A stretch of DNA of 23,215 bases, from contig CAJPVJ010000552.1 in assembly GCA_905397405.1 (NCBI GenBank), forward strand, positions 1 through 23,215. The letters are read 5' to 3'. Numbering within the stretch: position 1 is the first letter of the stretch; every line of letters begins with the position of its first letter. The DNA comes from Oppiella nova. Lineage: Eukaryota; Arthropoda; Arachnida; Sarcoptiformes; Oppiidae. Shown piece by piece: positions 1 through 11,500 of this stretch. Made by a program: the position numbers and the translations under genes. The notes under the pieces were generated by a model. That model saw only the letters and a list, made by a program, of their open reading frames with translations, was not told the DNA's origin and searched no databases.

Positions 1-2184
1 GATCTTAAGCTTTGATTTAATTCTAAATCGGATTTCAGTTAATAAATAAATATATTACAAAAAATCGCGTTAACGTACAAATCATTTGAAAATTCTCTCA
101 AATTTATGTAACTTATTATGAAAATTCTTAATATTTTTATCCATTGCTTACATTGAAAAGTTAGTTACATATGGTTCATAGGGTATATGCTCTGGCAATA
201 GCTTTTCATTGGAATTACTCTCAAATGGATTTCTCTTTGATTTGATGGCACAGCAGGTGTCGAAACATGAAGAATGACATTCACTATTGATTTATTTCAA
301 ATCTATGACTAACATTAAGACCACTTACTGTTAAGAGTATTTATGGAGATTAAGCTAATTCTCATTCAATTATTAAGAATACATTATGACAATAAAATTC
401 TTGTATACAAAACATGTCATTGGCAGTGAGAATTCATTTCAACCTATTTTTATAAAACACTTTTTAAAATATTTGTTTTTAAACACAAATATTTACTATT
501 TATGTTTAGTAAAATACTAATTTAATTTTCCAAATACCTGCATATAAGAATTATTTTAAATAAATACAAGTATAACGTAACATAAAAATTATTATCCATA
601 AACAATATAATGTATATAATACTTTGAACATATTTCACGTTTTAAAAATACTGACTCTATATAAATACTAGTATAATGGCATTAAATAAATGCATAGAAA
701 AGCAATTATTGGACATATTATATGCATCACTTATTTCAACGATTTATTGAACTTAATTGATATAATTTTCAACCATTTATTAAATAACGATTCATATGTT
801 TGTCTATAATTATTACAAAAGTCTGTAATTTATTCTTTAAGATTGAATGAAATATTTGATGTAAAACTATAGAGACATACAGATGTAAGAACTGGTACTT
901 TACTGTATGATAATTGCAAAACTGGTATTACTTTTAGACTAAAGGACTATGATTGGGTTGAATATAGAGAATAATATAATAGCACTTAATTTACTCATAA
1001 CTATCTGAAGGCAAGCTCATGTAGAATATGAATCCAGAATCTCATAATGTATTCACGCACTGACTGTTGACTCGTATCAGCCAAATATGTCAGATCTTAA
1101 GCTTTGATTTAATTCTAAATCGGATTTCAGTTAATAAATAAATATATTACAAAAAATCGCGTTAACGTACAAATCATTTGAAAATTCTCTCAAATTTATG
1201 TAACTTATTATGAAAATTCATAATATTTTTATCCATTGCTTACATTGAAAAGTTAGTTACATATGGTTCATAGGGTATATGCTCTGGCAATAGCTTTTCA
1301 TAGGAATTACTCTCAAATGGATTTCTCTTTGATTTGATGGCACAGCAGGTGTCGAAACATGAAGAATGACATTCACTATTGATTTATTTCAAATCTATGA
1401 CTAACATTAAGACCACTTACTGTTCAGAGTATTTATGGAGATTAAGCTAATTCTCATTCAATTATTAAGAATACATTATGACAATAAAATTCTTGTATAC
1501 AAAACATGTCATTGGCAGTGAGAATTCATTTCAACCTATTTTTTATAAAACACTTTTTAAAATATTTGTTTTTAAACAAAAATATTTACTATTTATGTTT
1601 AGTAAAATACTAATTTAATTTTCCAAATACCTGCATATAAGAATTATTTTAAATAAATACAAGTATAACGTAACATAAAAATTATTATCCATAAACAATA
1701 TAATGTATATAATACTTTGAACATATTTCACGTTTTAAAAATACTGACTCTATATAAACACTAGTATAATGGCATTAAATAAATGCATAGAAAAGCAATT
1801 ATTGGACATATTATATGCATCACTTATTTCAACGATTTATTGAACTTAATTGATATAATTTTCAGCCATTTATTAAATAACGATTCATATGTTTGTCTAT
1901 AATTATTACAAAAGTCTGTAATTTATTCTTGAAGATTGAATGAAATATTTGATGTAAAACTATAGAGACATACAGATGTAAGAACTGGTACTGTACTGTA
2001 TGATAATTGCAAAACTGGTATTACTTATAGACTAAAGGACTATGATTGGGTTGAATGTAGAGAATAATATAATAGCACTTAATTTACTCATAACTATCTG
2101 AAGGCAAGCTCATGTAGAATATGAATCCAGAATCTCATAATGTATTCACGCACTGACTGTTGACTCGTATCAGCCAAATATGTC
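1..2184. repeat. Direct tandem duplication, two units of about 1,092 bp
   Basis: The sequence from position 1 (gatcttaagctttgattt) restarts at 1093 and can be followed in register to about 2184, where both copies end in cagccaaatatgtc. About ten single-base differences and one extra T in a T-run of the second copy (near 1541) separate them, so identity is about 99%. The first copy begins at the window edge, so the array may continue leftward. Neither unit has an ORF of note and both are very AT-rich. It most likely lies in an intron or 5' flank of the dysfusion-like gene. A recent segmental duplication, a satellite-like array or an assembly duplication of two haplotypes would all look like this. 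Confidence 0.95.
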
Positions 2185-2525
2185 CGTCCGATCCGTATTT
2201 ATAATCGTGAGAACCGAACCAATGTATGTATGTATATATGGGCTGTTTATGCCCTCGGGTTTTGTATCATAGGCTCATCAATAATGTGTTGTTTAGAAAT
2301 TCATAATAATATCAAGCAATGGCTCATATAAAGCATATATAGCCCGCATGTAATCTATTTGAATGCTTTGCAAACTCTTAACTGTAAACTTAAAAACTGA
2401 TCACAATTTGCATAATAGAAACAAAGATAAACAATATTCACAAAAATTACAATTTTCTTTATAACCATTACGTAAAAGATTTGATAATTTTTCTATTATT
2501 TTAATCTCTTATCCATTTGTTACAG
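2185..2525. other. Non-coding, AT-rich stretch before the first visible dys exon
   Basis: This is probably intron sequence upstream of the first recognisable exon. It starts with a less AT-rich patch (tccgtccgatccgtatttataatcgtgagaacc, split here as 2182-2214) and a short tatg repeat around 2223-2236. It ends in a pyrimidine-rich tract leading to the acceptor TTTGTTACAG at 2516-2525. No bHLH-coding segment was found in it. Confidence 0.6.
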
Positions 2526-2584
2526 CCTTTCGAAAACATGATTTGGCGCCTGAGGTCCCGATCCCTCACTTTGGCTTCTCTAAG
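2526..2584 (+). CDS. dys: dys, first visible exon: linker before PAS-A
   Basis: The acceptor is tccatttgttacag and the donor AAG|gtaagc. The 59-nt exon contributes two bases to a split codon and then 19 codons ending in PIPHFGFSK, exactly in frame with the next exon (ALSGFL). In the family this is the variable linker between the bHLH and PAS-A, so similarity is weak. The call rests on splice signals, phase and position. Confidence 0.7.
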
Positions 2585-5500
2585 GTAAGCATAATTTGAC
2601 CAAATTTTTTATCATTTAATCGTTTTGTAATAGTTTTCCAAATAATTAATTATTCAATGAGTTCTATAAATACTTTTGACTTATAAAAGCAAAAGTATTT
2701 AAACAAAAAAGTATTTCATTATAACAAATAAATGAAATATTGTGTTAAGATATTTATACTTTAATATTTGAAATTCAAAAATAGGTTTAAAATAACTATT
2801 CTGAATTTTTATACATAATTGATTATAACATTATATAACTATTTTTTTTATTATCCGATATATATATATAATTATTATATCAATAAATTAAAATATATAT
2901 AATATTAATCAATTAAAAAACTAAAATATTTAATAACAAGTGACAAAAGTTTAAATAAATTTAAGTCAAATAAGTGAATCATAAGATTAGATACGGGAGA
3001 AGTTTGGGAAACTTAATTATAGAGCAGTTGTGTTATGACATCCCATATATTTATATTACGACTGAGACCACTGTAATTATGAATGCAATCATAAATTAAA
3101 TGTTTATTGCATTGATTATAACTAAAAACGTAGCTTTGATGAGAAAATTATATCAATTACTAATTGCGAACACTTTAACGTAATGTTATTGACTTTTATG
3201 TTCATAATTGCAATCAAATGCTCTGTCATTGAAGTGTCGGCAAACCAACTGCACATGAATTGTATTGAATATTCCTCTGCCTCTAAGACTGTAAGCAGTG
3301 GAGTGTCAGGTGTAGTGCCCGACCAACAGTCGGTGCACTCATTGCATTGGTTTTCTCTGTAAGACATACGAGAGAAGCATTGGTTGCAGAAAAGATTGAT
3401 TTTAGGGACGTATCCTTGAAAGCGATAATTTAATTAAAAGGATTGCATAAAATTAGTGAATATAGTACTGTATTATTATTGGTAGTAATGTATGATTGGT
3501 TTGAATAGGCTTTGAGTGGATTCCTGATGATGACTACACAGAATGGGAAACTGCTTTACATATCAGACAATGCGGCCGAATATTTGGGACACTCTATGGT
3601 AAGTGAAAGTTGTGACCACTTTTGATGAGATGATGTTTAGACATAATTTATCTGATAATTACACGTATGGCTAATGAATTCTATGGTTAAAAGATGAAAA
3701 TTATAAGAAATTCATGATACAAATCATTGGCACCAGCGATAGCACTGTTAGTATATGAGCAGTGAATGATCAGCTTTTTATACATAATAGCATTGATTTA
3801 AGCGCAAGTGATATGCGCTGAGAATTTTAAACCAAATCCGCATACCATAGGCAGGTGGAGCCGGGCACAATTCATGACAAATACCCATTTCGTGAGAGTT
3901 TGTGAACTCAGATCTTGACTCTCGAGCGCCAGTCTTGTGCTGCCGTCGCCACAGTCGGAGCAGTCGGTGCTATGTTTGCAAAACTGCTGTAATATTGCCA
4001 ATAATGAAGGGGAAAGCAATTCTGGGAGTTATAGTCTCCGGTGTAAACCAATCTCGTTGTGATCCCTGGCCTCAGATGAGGTTTTGGTTGGTTTAATGAT
4101 GTTGAGCACAGCCTATAATGAGCTGATGTCTACTTTGCAATTATAATTGAAAAGGGGAGGAAAGCTATCGGTGCTCTGATAGTTAAATGGCCTCACGATT
4201 TGTCTTGTAATATATATAACAAACCCTGATATGTATGATACGTATGAATGCTGTAATAGTGATAGCAATGGATGGCAATATAGGTCGTCATAATATGTTA
4301 CGTGTGTGGCGTGAATGGCGTCAACACTAAATTCAGTGAAAGTTATTATAAAACATGTTTAAGTCTATGCCTCCACTCATACCTCTTAAGTCATCCAATG
4401 ATGAGTTACATAATTAGAAGCGAAGTGTTTGCTAACTATTCCTGCATTACATTTGTCTCTAATCTCTCCGCTACTGTTATGCTATGTTTAGGTCCCGGAA
4501 CTGTTTGCCCTCCAAAGGTCGCTAAACATCACAATTTACTTTCCAAATAATATATCGATTTTATATCGCGTTTTAACTTCTAATCCACTCATGCCTTCTC
4601 ACTAAACAATGTGGGCCTACACTTGCATTCATCAAAATATATGCACTGTTTCTACGATTAAGCCTCAATTCATTGCATTATTCCGTAATATTTTTTGATA
4701 TATTGCACATCAAATGATACCCAAAACCATTAACATAACAAAGACAGCAATAAATATATCGTTTAAGATATTTATATGTTGCACTCAATTGCATTCACAA
4801 TAATATAATTTAGTTTTCAATTGTACTTTATATACAAAGTATTATCAATCATTGTAAGGCTTGTAATGGTTTGATTGCAAACGACAACAATTTAACTAAA
4901 CTTAATTGAGACCTAAACTTGCATTCACTTCAGTTTACTCACACTTAGCCTCAAAGCTGTCTAACAATTAGATATTCTTAGCATTTTTGCAGTGATTTAT
5001 TTGTTAGATAACATACGAGACTTAATCGATGCCAACAAATTCAGCTAGTATTTTAATTTCTAATAAGTTTTATGATATGCATTAAGCGTTTATTTCAAAT
5101 TGTACACAAAAGACAACCGGATTTTTTACTTTGATCTTAAGTAACAAATTGTTAATAGACTTGAGATTCTGTTTTCAAGGACAGGATTCACTTACCTGTG
5201 ATCCAACTCTCACTCAATTATTGTTTGCTATTATACTATTGATTAATAACTTCAGTCAAAACATATAGAATATTAATCATTGTTTGCAATTTTTATAATT
5301 ATTAATCAAGTTGTTACGATTATGCAATGGCATATAAATACTCTATTTAAAAAATAACTCAAATTCTGTAATATGCTGTAAATTGTCTGCAAAATTAAAT
5401 AATGGTTCATTTGATACCACATCTCCTAACTTACTATAAAATATACTGTAAGACTTACTGGATGCAATAAAGTACAATAGTAATTTTGCATATTGCATTA

Positions 5501-8500
5501 AATGAACTTGTCAATTACTAATTCATCAAAATTAAATATGCACTTTGCAATATATTGACAAAATGCAAAATAACTTCAGATTTTATTGCATTTAATATAA
5601 GATTTGACTCTAATTTGCAATCAATTAATTTATTTTAATTAAGTCCTAACGTTTTGTTTGAAGTTATAATCGCTACTATTATAAATCAATTAAAACATTT
5701 TAATGATTTTTGGTTTTTACTTTATCTCTCATATTTTGCTACCGAATTACATGAGGTGTGGGAAAGTCTACCAAATAATGATTGTGTGCTTATATTAAAT
5801 AGAAAAAGAGCTGCAGAAGAAGCTAATTGTTTGATACAATTTGTTGGCCGCACCTCACAGTCAAATGGATGTGCTCTCAAATAGAACTGAACTCTATTTG
5901 TGCTAACTTTGAGGCAATACCTGTAATAACATAACATAACGTTTAATCTGGCGCTACAAGTGCTACACTTTTTTTTGGGTGTGGGTCTCAAAGAAAAACC
6001 AGTGCTGAATACATAAGTTGGTGTTAGACCCGTATGTCTCAATGCTTTACTAAATAAAAAACATATACTTATTATACGATTGACTGCTACTGTATTTCAC
6101 TGATTAATAGCTCAAAATGAAGAAAACTTTCTCTGAACTCAAATCCCAAAAGAAATGCTAGAAAAAGTGACAGATATTAATCCAAAGCAAAGCTTTGCTC
6201 ACATTTTTGTCTAATTTCACAATTAAATTAATATAAATTAATGAATAATATATTTGACGGCAATTTTTGACATTTATTCTGTAGCGCCAGAAATATTGGC
6301 AACTAATCAATGTCTGACTAATAGTGTGAGCAATTCCTATCATACCTGAGCTAAATTGCATGTAATATCAAAGTATTTATGAGAAACATTTGATTTGTTG
6401 CGCACAGAGTTTAGCTGAAGTTTAATAAGTTTAGGCAATCAGTGCACCGATAGCTTTAGTTATAAGACATATTGAATATGAAATGCAAGCAATATATCAG
6501 GCAGTGGTTGAGGCGCCGCTGCGAGCCCTGCGAGACCGCCGACGCCAACAAATAGAGCTCCAGGTCTTATGGCAGGCCTTATAGCAGCCCAACGCGACTC
6601 AAAACGGGCCGAAACTACAAATTAGGCCTCTCTTGCTCTCATGCCTCTCGTCGATGCGGTTTTCAACAAAACTCATGAAAAGAGTAGCAGACAAACAGTA
6701 AATCAGTTTTCAGTATAAGGGTATGAATCACAAGTCTAGCAAACTTTGCGAACGGTTCCCAGATATTGACTACTACTCTCTAACTTAACTATATTTTTGT
6801 CCACAACTGCTACTAATGCATACAATATATAAGTTACTGATATTTGTTAAGCACAACAATTACTTGAGTGCACCACTCATTTGATTATAGGTTAAGTAGA
6901 TTTGCAGACAATTATTAGGATTTGTTTTTTGACAGCGAGCCTACTGCTCAGGTAGCTATGTTGAGTACCGGTAAGGTAGCACTTGTAGTCTTGCAATTTT
7001 GACACTCGCCTTAATTACAAATTCCGCTATTTTAATGACTGCTTACTTATCGCTGTTATTACACATCAAACATAACATTTCACTAAACATACAGTCCATC
7101 ACCGGATCCGACGAAACATCATTTGCTCCCAAATTGACTCTAATATCCAAAACTTTTTTCTATTACTTTTGTAATTCAATTTTAATACACTTATAATCAA
7201 TGGTTTGCTGCGAGCGTACAGTCGATTGTAAAACATTTGGTTGTATTGTCTCATAGGAGGACCTTCTCATTCACGGCGATAGTGTTTACGATATCATTGA
7301 AAAACAAGACCACCAGACTATCCAGACAGAGCTCATGCGGACCCCTAACCCCCTTAGCTTAGCACCGGATACACGAATATTCTTATGTCGGATGAATGTC
7401 TCGCGGAATGCCAGACGACAAATGAGATTTGGGGACCAAAAAGTATGCCATATTTCCCTTATATAACACCACTTCATATTTGCACTAAACTTGTAATTAA
7501 TATACATATTTTTACACATTCGCAGGTAGTTTTAATTCAGGGACATTTCGTGAGTTTCCTACCGCTTTGCAGTCGCAATGAACCCGTATTTTTGGCCACC
7601 TGTACACCCGTTGCTATGCCTGAGACCCGAGAATGTGTAGTCCAGGGAAGCACTAATGTCTTCACATCCATCCACTCAATGGATATGAAATTCATTCATT
7701 TGGACCGAAAGTAAGCCTTAAGTCTTAGTATTCTGTTTGTTCGCAAAATTATTGCTAATTTCCACACAAAAATCATTTTAAATTATTTTCTATTGAATAT
7801 TCTTTTCATACATTAATATTAATAAATTAAATACTTATCTAATTAGTAGTTAAGACAAAAATTATATGAAAAATAAAATCTTATATGAGATGCACTCCAT
7901 TGGGATAATTATTCTTTGAAAGCATAAGAACCCCTCAGAAAAACTTATTAAAGCAGATGTCTGTCCTTCGGTTTACTCTTAAGGTCAAGAGAATTAAATT
8001 AAGTTTAGTTTAGGGTTTGAATGGTTTTGTTGGTGTACACTGTAAACTAAATCTATATATGAGATGTCGTGACTTAGTCTGCGCTCATCAATGTTTGCCT
8101 TATTTTTAATGAATAGCTATCGGGCCGTGAGATATGGATACAGTTGATGCCAATGCATGCAATTCTCGTAGAGTATAGTATAGTAAATGAATTTTCGTTT
8201 GCATTCACTCATCACAAACTCATTCCACACCCGCTTTCACCTCTTATGACACCTGACCTCTTGGGTGTTGGAGTGGAGGATAGGCTTATGAGAGAATCTT
8301 ATCAGAGATGTGTTGTTTTGCTATGATTTTGTGGTTAATGTGATTGCAATACATAGAGAATAGAGTATAACTCAAGTCATGACTTGGGATCAAAGTAGAG
8401 GTCATGAGGCGGACTGAGACATAAAATGTACAAAATATAGCAAAATATAGCAGAATATAGCAAACCGTCAATTTAGGAAAGAGAAAGGCATTACTGCATC

Positions 8501-11500
8501 GTGTCGAACATCAACATACCTGTGCTCTGTAGTGTATACGGCACAGGTATTGTGTCAAACAAAACAGTATACAATTTACGCAAAGCATCTATTTTTCAAC
8601 GATTATGTTGTGTTCATGAAATTATGATACCGTAAGACCACAGATTTAGTGGCACTTGTAGTACACAGGCATTCATTGTTCACAAACATTGCTTTTAGTG
8701 GGAGTGGACACTGGTGTCTGAGTGAATGCATATTAATGTTGAGCACAAATGAACATAATTCCTGACATTGACTGCAATTTAGAGAATATTTTCATTTCTC
8801 AAAAGAAGTCAAAAGTCTGAAAAACACTCCTTTTATTTGTAAAACAGCGGAGAATTTCATTTGGGATACAATAAGTCGTCGGTTGAGGGCCTGTCGTGGT
8901 ATGACTTCGTTCATTGGGAACATCTCAGAGAAGCACAATCTAAGCACAGACTAAGTAAGCATATTATGAGGACTATAAGGGCGCCGACAGCACATCTCTC
9001 ATTGCCTATAATTGCCTTTCAGTTACACAATCAGAACAGGAGAGGTCTTGTATACTACTGTTGCGACTCCAGACTAATGCCAGCGCCTGGATATGGGTTC
9101 ACGTTGTCCTCCAGGTTAAGGACAGTAATGACAGTTCACAGCAACCGGTCATCGTCTGCACGAACCAAGTGTTGAGGTCTGTGTCTGAGTTGTCTCTCAA
9201 TCCTTTGCATCCATTAATCATTTGTATGAATGGATTCTTTACTGAACTTGGTAACTTGACTCAATGGATTCATTCAATGATTGCATGTGTAGTGAAAGGG
9301 AGGCGACGGTAATGCGAGCGAACAGTTGGTTGTATCAGTTCTACTCACTTCACTCGAAAATGCATTACGGGTTGGCATATGAGGCCCACACCACACGACT
9401 CCCGACTTATTACCCAACACCGACCCCAACTGTCATGAGTCACGCGTACCATCACCACCACCACTCACACGCCAGCCCTGTCTCAGCCGGTGGTGAAGCG
9501 GCATCGGTGCCCATACATACCGTTCCCTATCACATCCATTCCCATTCGGCAATCACACCCTTGAATGGCACGCCAGGACACCGTCACCCCCATCACCCTC
9601 AAGCTGTGCTCCAGTACTCACCACAGGCCGGATCACTACCCTATCCCAGTATTGTCGCTGCTGTCAATGCCAGCGCACAAACCATGGCAGACACCGAACC
9701 AATCAAACAGACAAACATCAAGAGAACGCTTTCACCACAAATCACATCACAATCAGAACAGTCTCACGAAGAGACAGAATCTCCAGAACCACCGACAAAG
9801 CGGCTGAACCTAAACCACCACAACCTGCCGCCCCCACCCTCCTCTACATACCATCACCCGAGAGCCTCAACATTCGCTTATCCGACCTCAATGTTCGGCA
9901 CCGGAGGCTTCTCGGCCTCCTCTATGACCGGAGTAACGGAGTTGGGATCAGTTGTTCCGAGTTATTATGGCGGCCCACAAATGCTGACCTCCGTTCCCTA
10001 TCACACACAGATTGGACATCATTTCAGAAATCAGAGCAAAATGTCACTCTTTGAAGAGTCAGATAATTGTAATTTCGACCAAACATTCACTTCGACTACC
10101 ACTGAAGACGTCTCTAATATCATATCATTTTCATCGCCCGCTTATCTAAAATACACGTCTGGGCTCATGTCATACCCATATCCAGATCTGCCGGATAGAG
10201 ATTTAGAGAAAGTGCGATCTCCGGAGTCCATAGTGTCGACCACATCAGACTATGGCAGTATGACATCCCAGTCCCCTCCCTCAGCCTTTGAGAAGCCTAA
10301 TAAGAAGGACAGCTTAGCTCTACTGACCAATAATGGCATTACATATAATACAAGTGCAAACATGAATACAAATACTAATATAAATAATTCGCAACATTTA
10401 TATCAATCACTGAAAAACAATTGGAGCGCTACTCCTATCTATACCGATCTCTCTATATCCCGGCCCTCACAAGCAATCCATAATCAAATAGATAAAGACT
10501 TTGAGACATTGGATCACAGATTTCCATTGCCTAATGTCATTTGGGGCTATAACGCTGATAACAGTGGGTTAAGTCAGTTGTCTCTGAGTTCGGCCTTTGG
10601 TGTGGACACCAACTCAATGCAAATCTCTCAGCAATACATCAATGAATTGCGAAACAGTAAAAGTGATCAAATGAATCAAAACAATGCCATTCATTCAAGC
10701 CATGCAACACATGCCACACATGGGGCACATATACCACATCCGACAAGTCTAGTCAGTGCACCACATAGTGGTCAGGAGTCGGACCTTCAGCCACAAACGG
10801 CCACCACAGCTGACATTCCATCGCAGAGCTCATCCCCAGTATCCACACAAACGGTATCACCGGTAGAGCTGAGCTCATCCTCTCACGGCGTGGGAAGAGC
10901 CGTAGGCTATGGCGGTATGAGTGCTATGAGAGGTATGAGTGGCTCTATTGCAAAGGCTGAGAGAAGCACTGCCACGACCGCCCAGGACTTACCTGACCCA
11001 GGACTCTACCTGATCGGTATGCCTCACACTTTACATACAAATACACTGCAAATATTGCACTCTTTCAGAAACTGCATAACACTTATGACGAGTATCTCAT
11101 ATACAAACTGTAAGCTCGAAGCGATTTTCAACTCAATCAATGCTTAACTAAACCAGAATCGAGTTTTGCATCTAATTATCTCATTGTCCAAAACATAGTT
11201 GCAATTTGTTTGCAAACATATCTTATACAATATAATCTTATCGCTAATCCCTACTCACTAAATATAAATCACAAGTCAGTAGTCAATACTCAACAACATT
11301 ACAGCATTAAAAATAGGCCTCAATGTGAGACTTAAGTGAATTGTATTGAAATTCTGTCCCAAACTATTCCATCAAAACATAACAGATTTAACAGCATTTC
11401 AAAGTTGATAACTAATCACAACTACGTTCAGCCCATTAATTAAGAGCTCTTCAATTAATAAGAGTAACAATATATGAATATTTCTAAAGTTATTGTATTG

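Larger units (their letters stand above)
3599..7256 (+). other. dys: dys intron inside PAS-A (3,658 nt)
   Basis: A long GT-AG intron dividing PAS-A between LGHSM and EDLLIHGDS. It is mostly AT-rich, with recurrent ttgca/tgcaa words between about 4600 and 5640. It contains a possible inverted-repeat-bounded element (5947-6291), a GC-rich island (about 6501-6660), and open frames of at most 106 codons that resemble no known protein. The acceptor is ttgtctcatag at 7256. No nested gene is supported. Confidence 0.8.
7711..8847 (+). other. dys: dys intron inside PAS-B (1,137 nt)
   Basis: GT-AG intron splitting an Asn codon (AA|C). It is AT-rich. It holds a 14-bp perfect palindrome (8373-8386), three 10-bp units (8431-8460) and a 10-bp-stem hairpin candidate (8516-8550). 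The acceptor region is ttttatttgtaaaacag at 8847. No coding sequence is supported. Confidence 0.8.

Noticed and set aside
3122-3367. 81-codon minus-strand frame with [10 protein letters not shown] in a dys intron
   Set aside because: It lies wholly inside the first intron, has no family resemblance or splice partners, and its cysteine-rich look comes from a short gtc/gtgcac-rich patch.
3798-4019. 73-codon minus-strand frame containing [12 protein letters not shown], superficially similar to the frame at 3122-3367
   Set aside because: The shared residues trace to one ten-base word (cagtcggtgc); there is no wider similarity and it overlaps an equally open plus-strand frame.
5722-6042. 106-codon minus-strand frame in the large dys intron
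   Set aside because: It crosses the left inverted-repeat arm at 5947-5958, shows no known domain, and its composition is like that of non-coding sequence.
7286-7519. Minus-strand 77-codon frame opposite a dys exon
   Set aside because: It is a shadow of the PAS-A exon at 7257-7442, whose plus-strand frame is clearly conserved.
9565-9807. 80-codon plus-strand frame within the large dys exon
   Set aside because: It is an alternative frame of CA-rich coding sequence; the longer frame continues the RANSWLY block.
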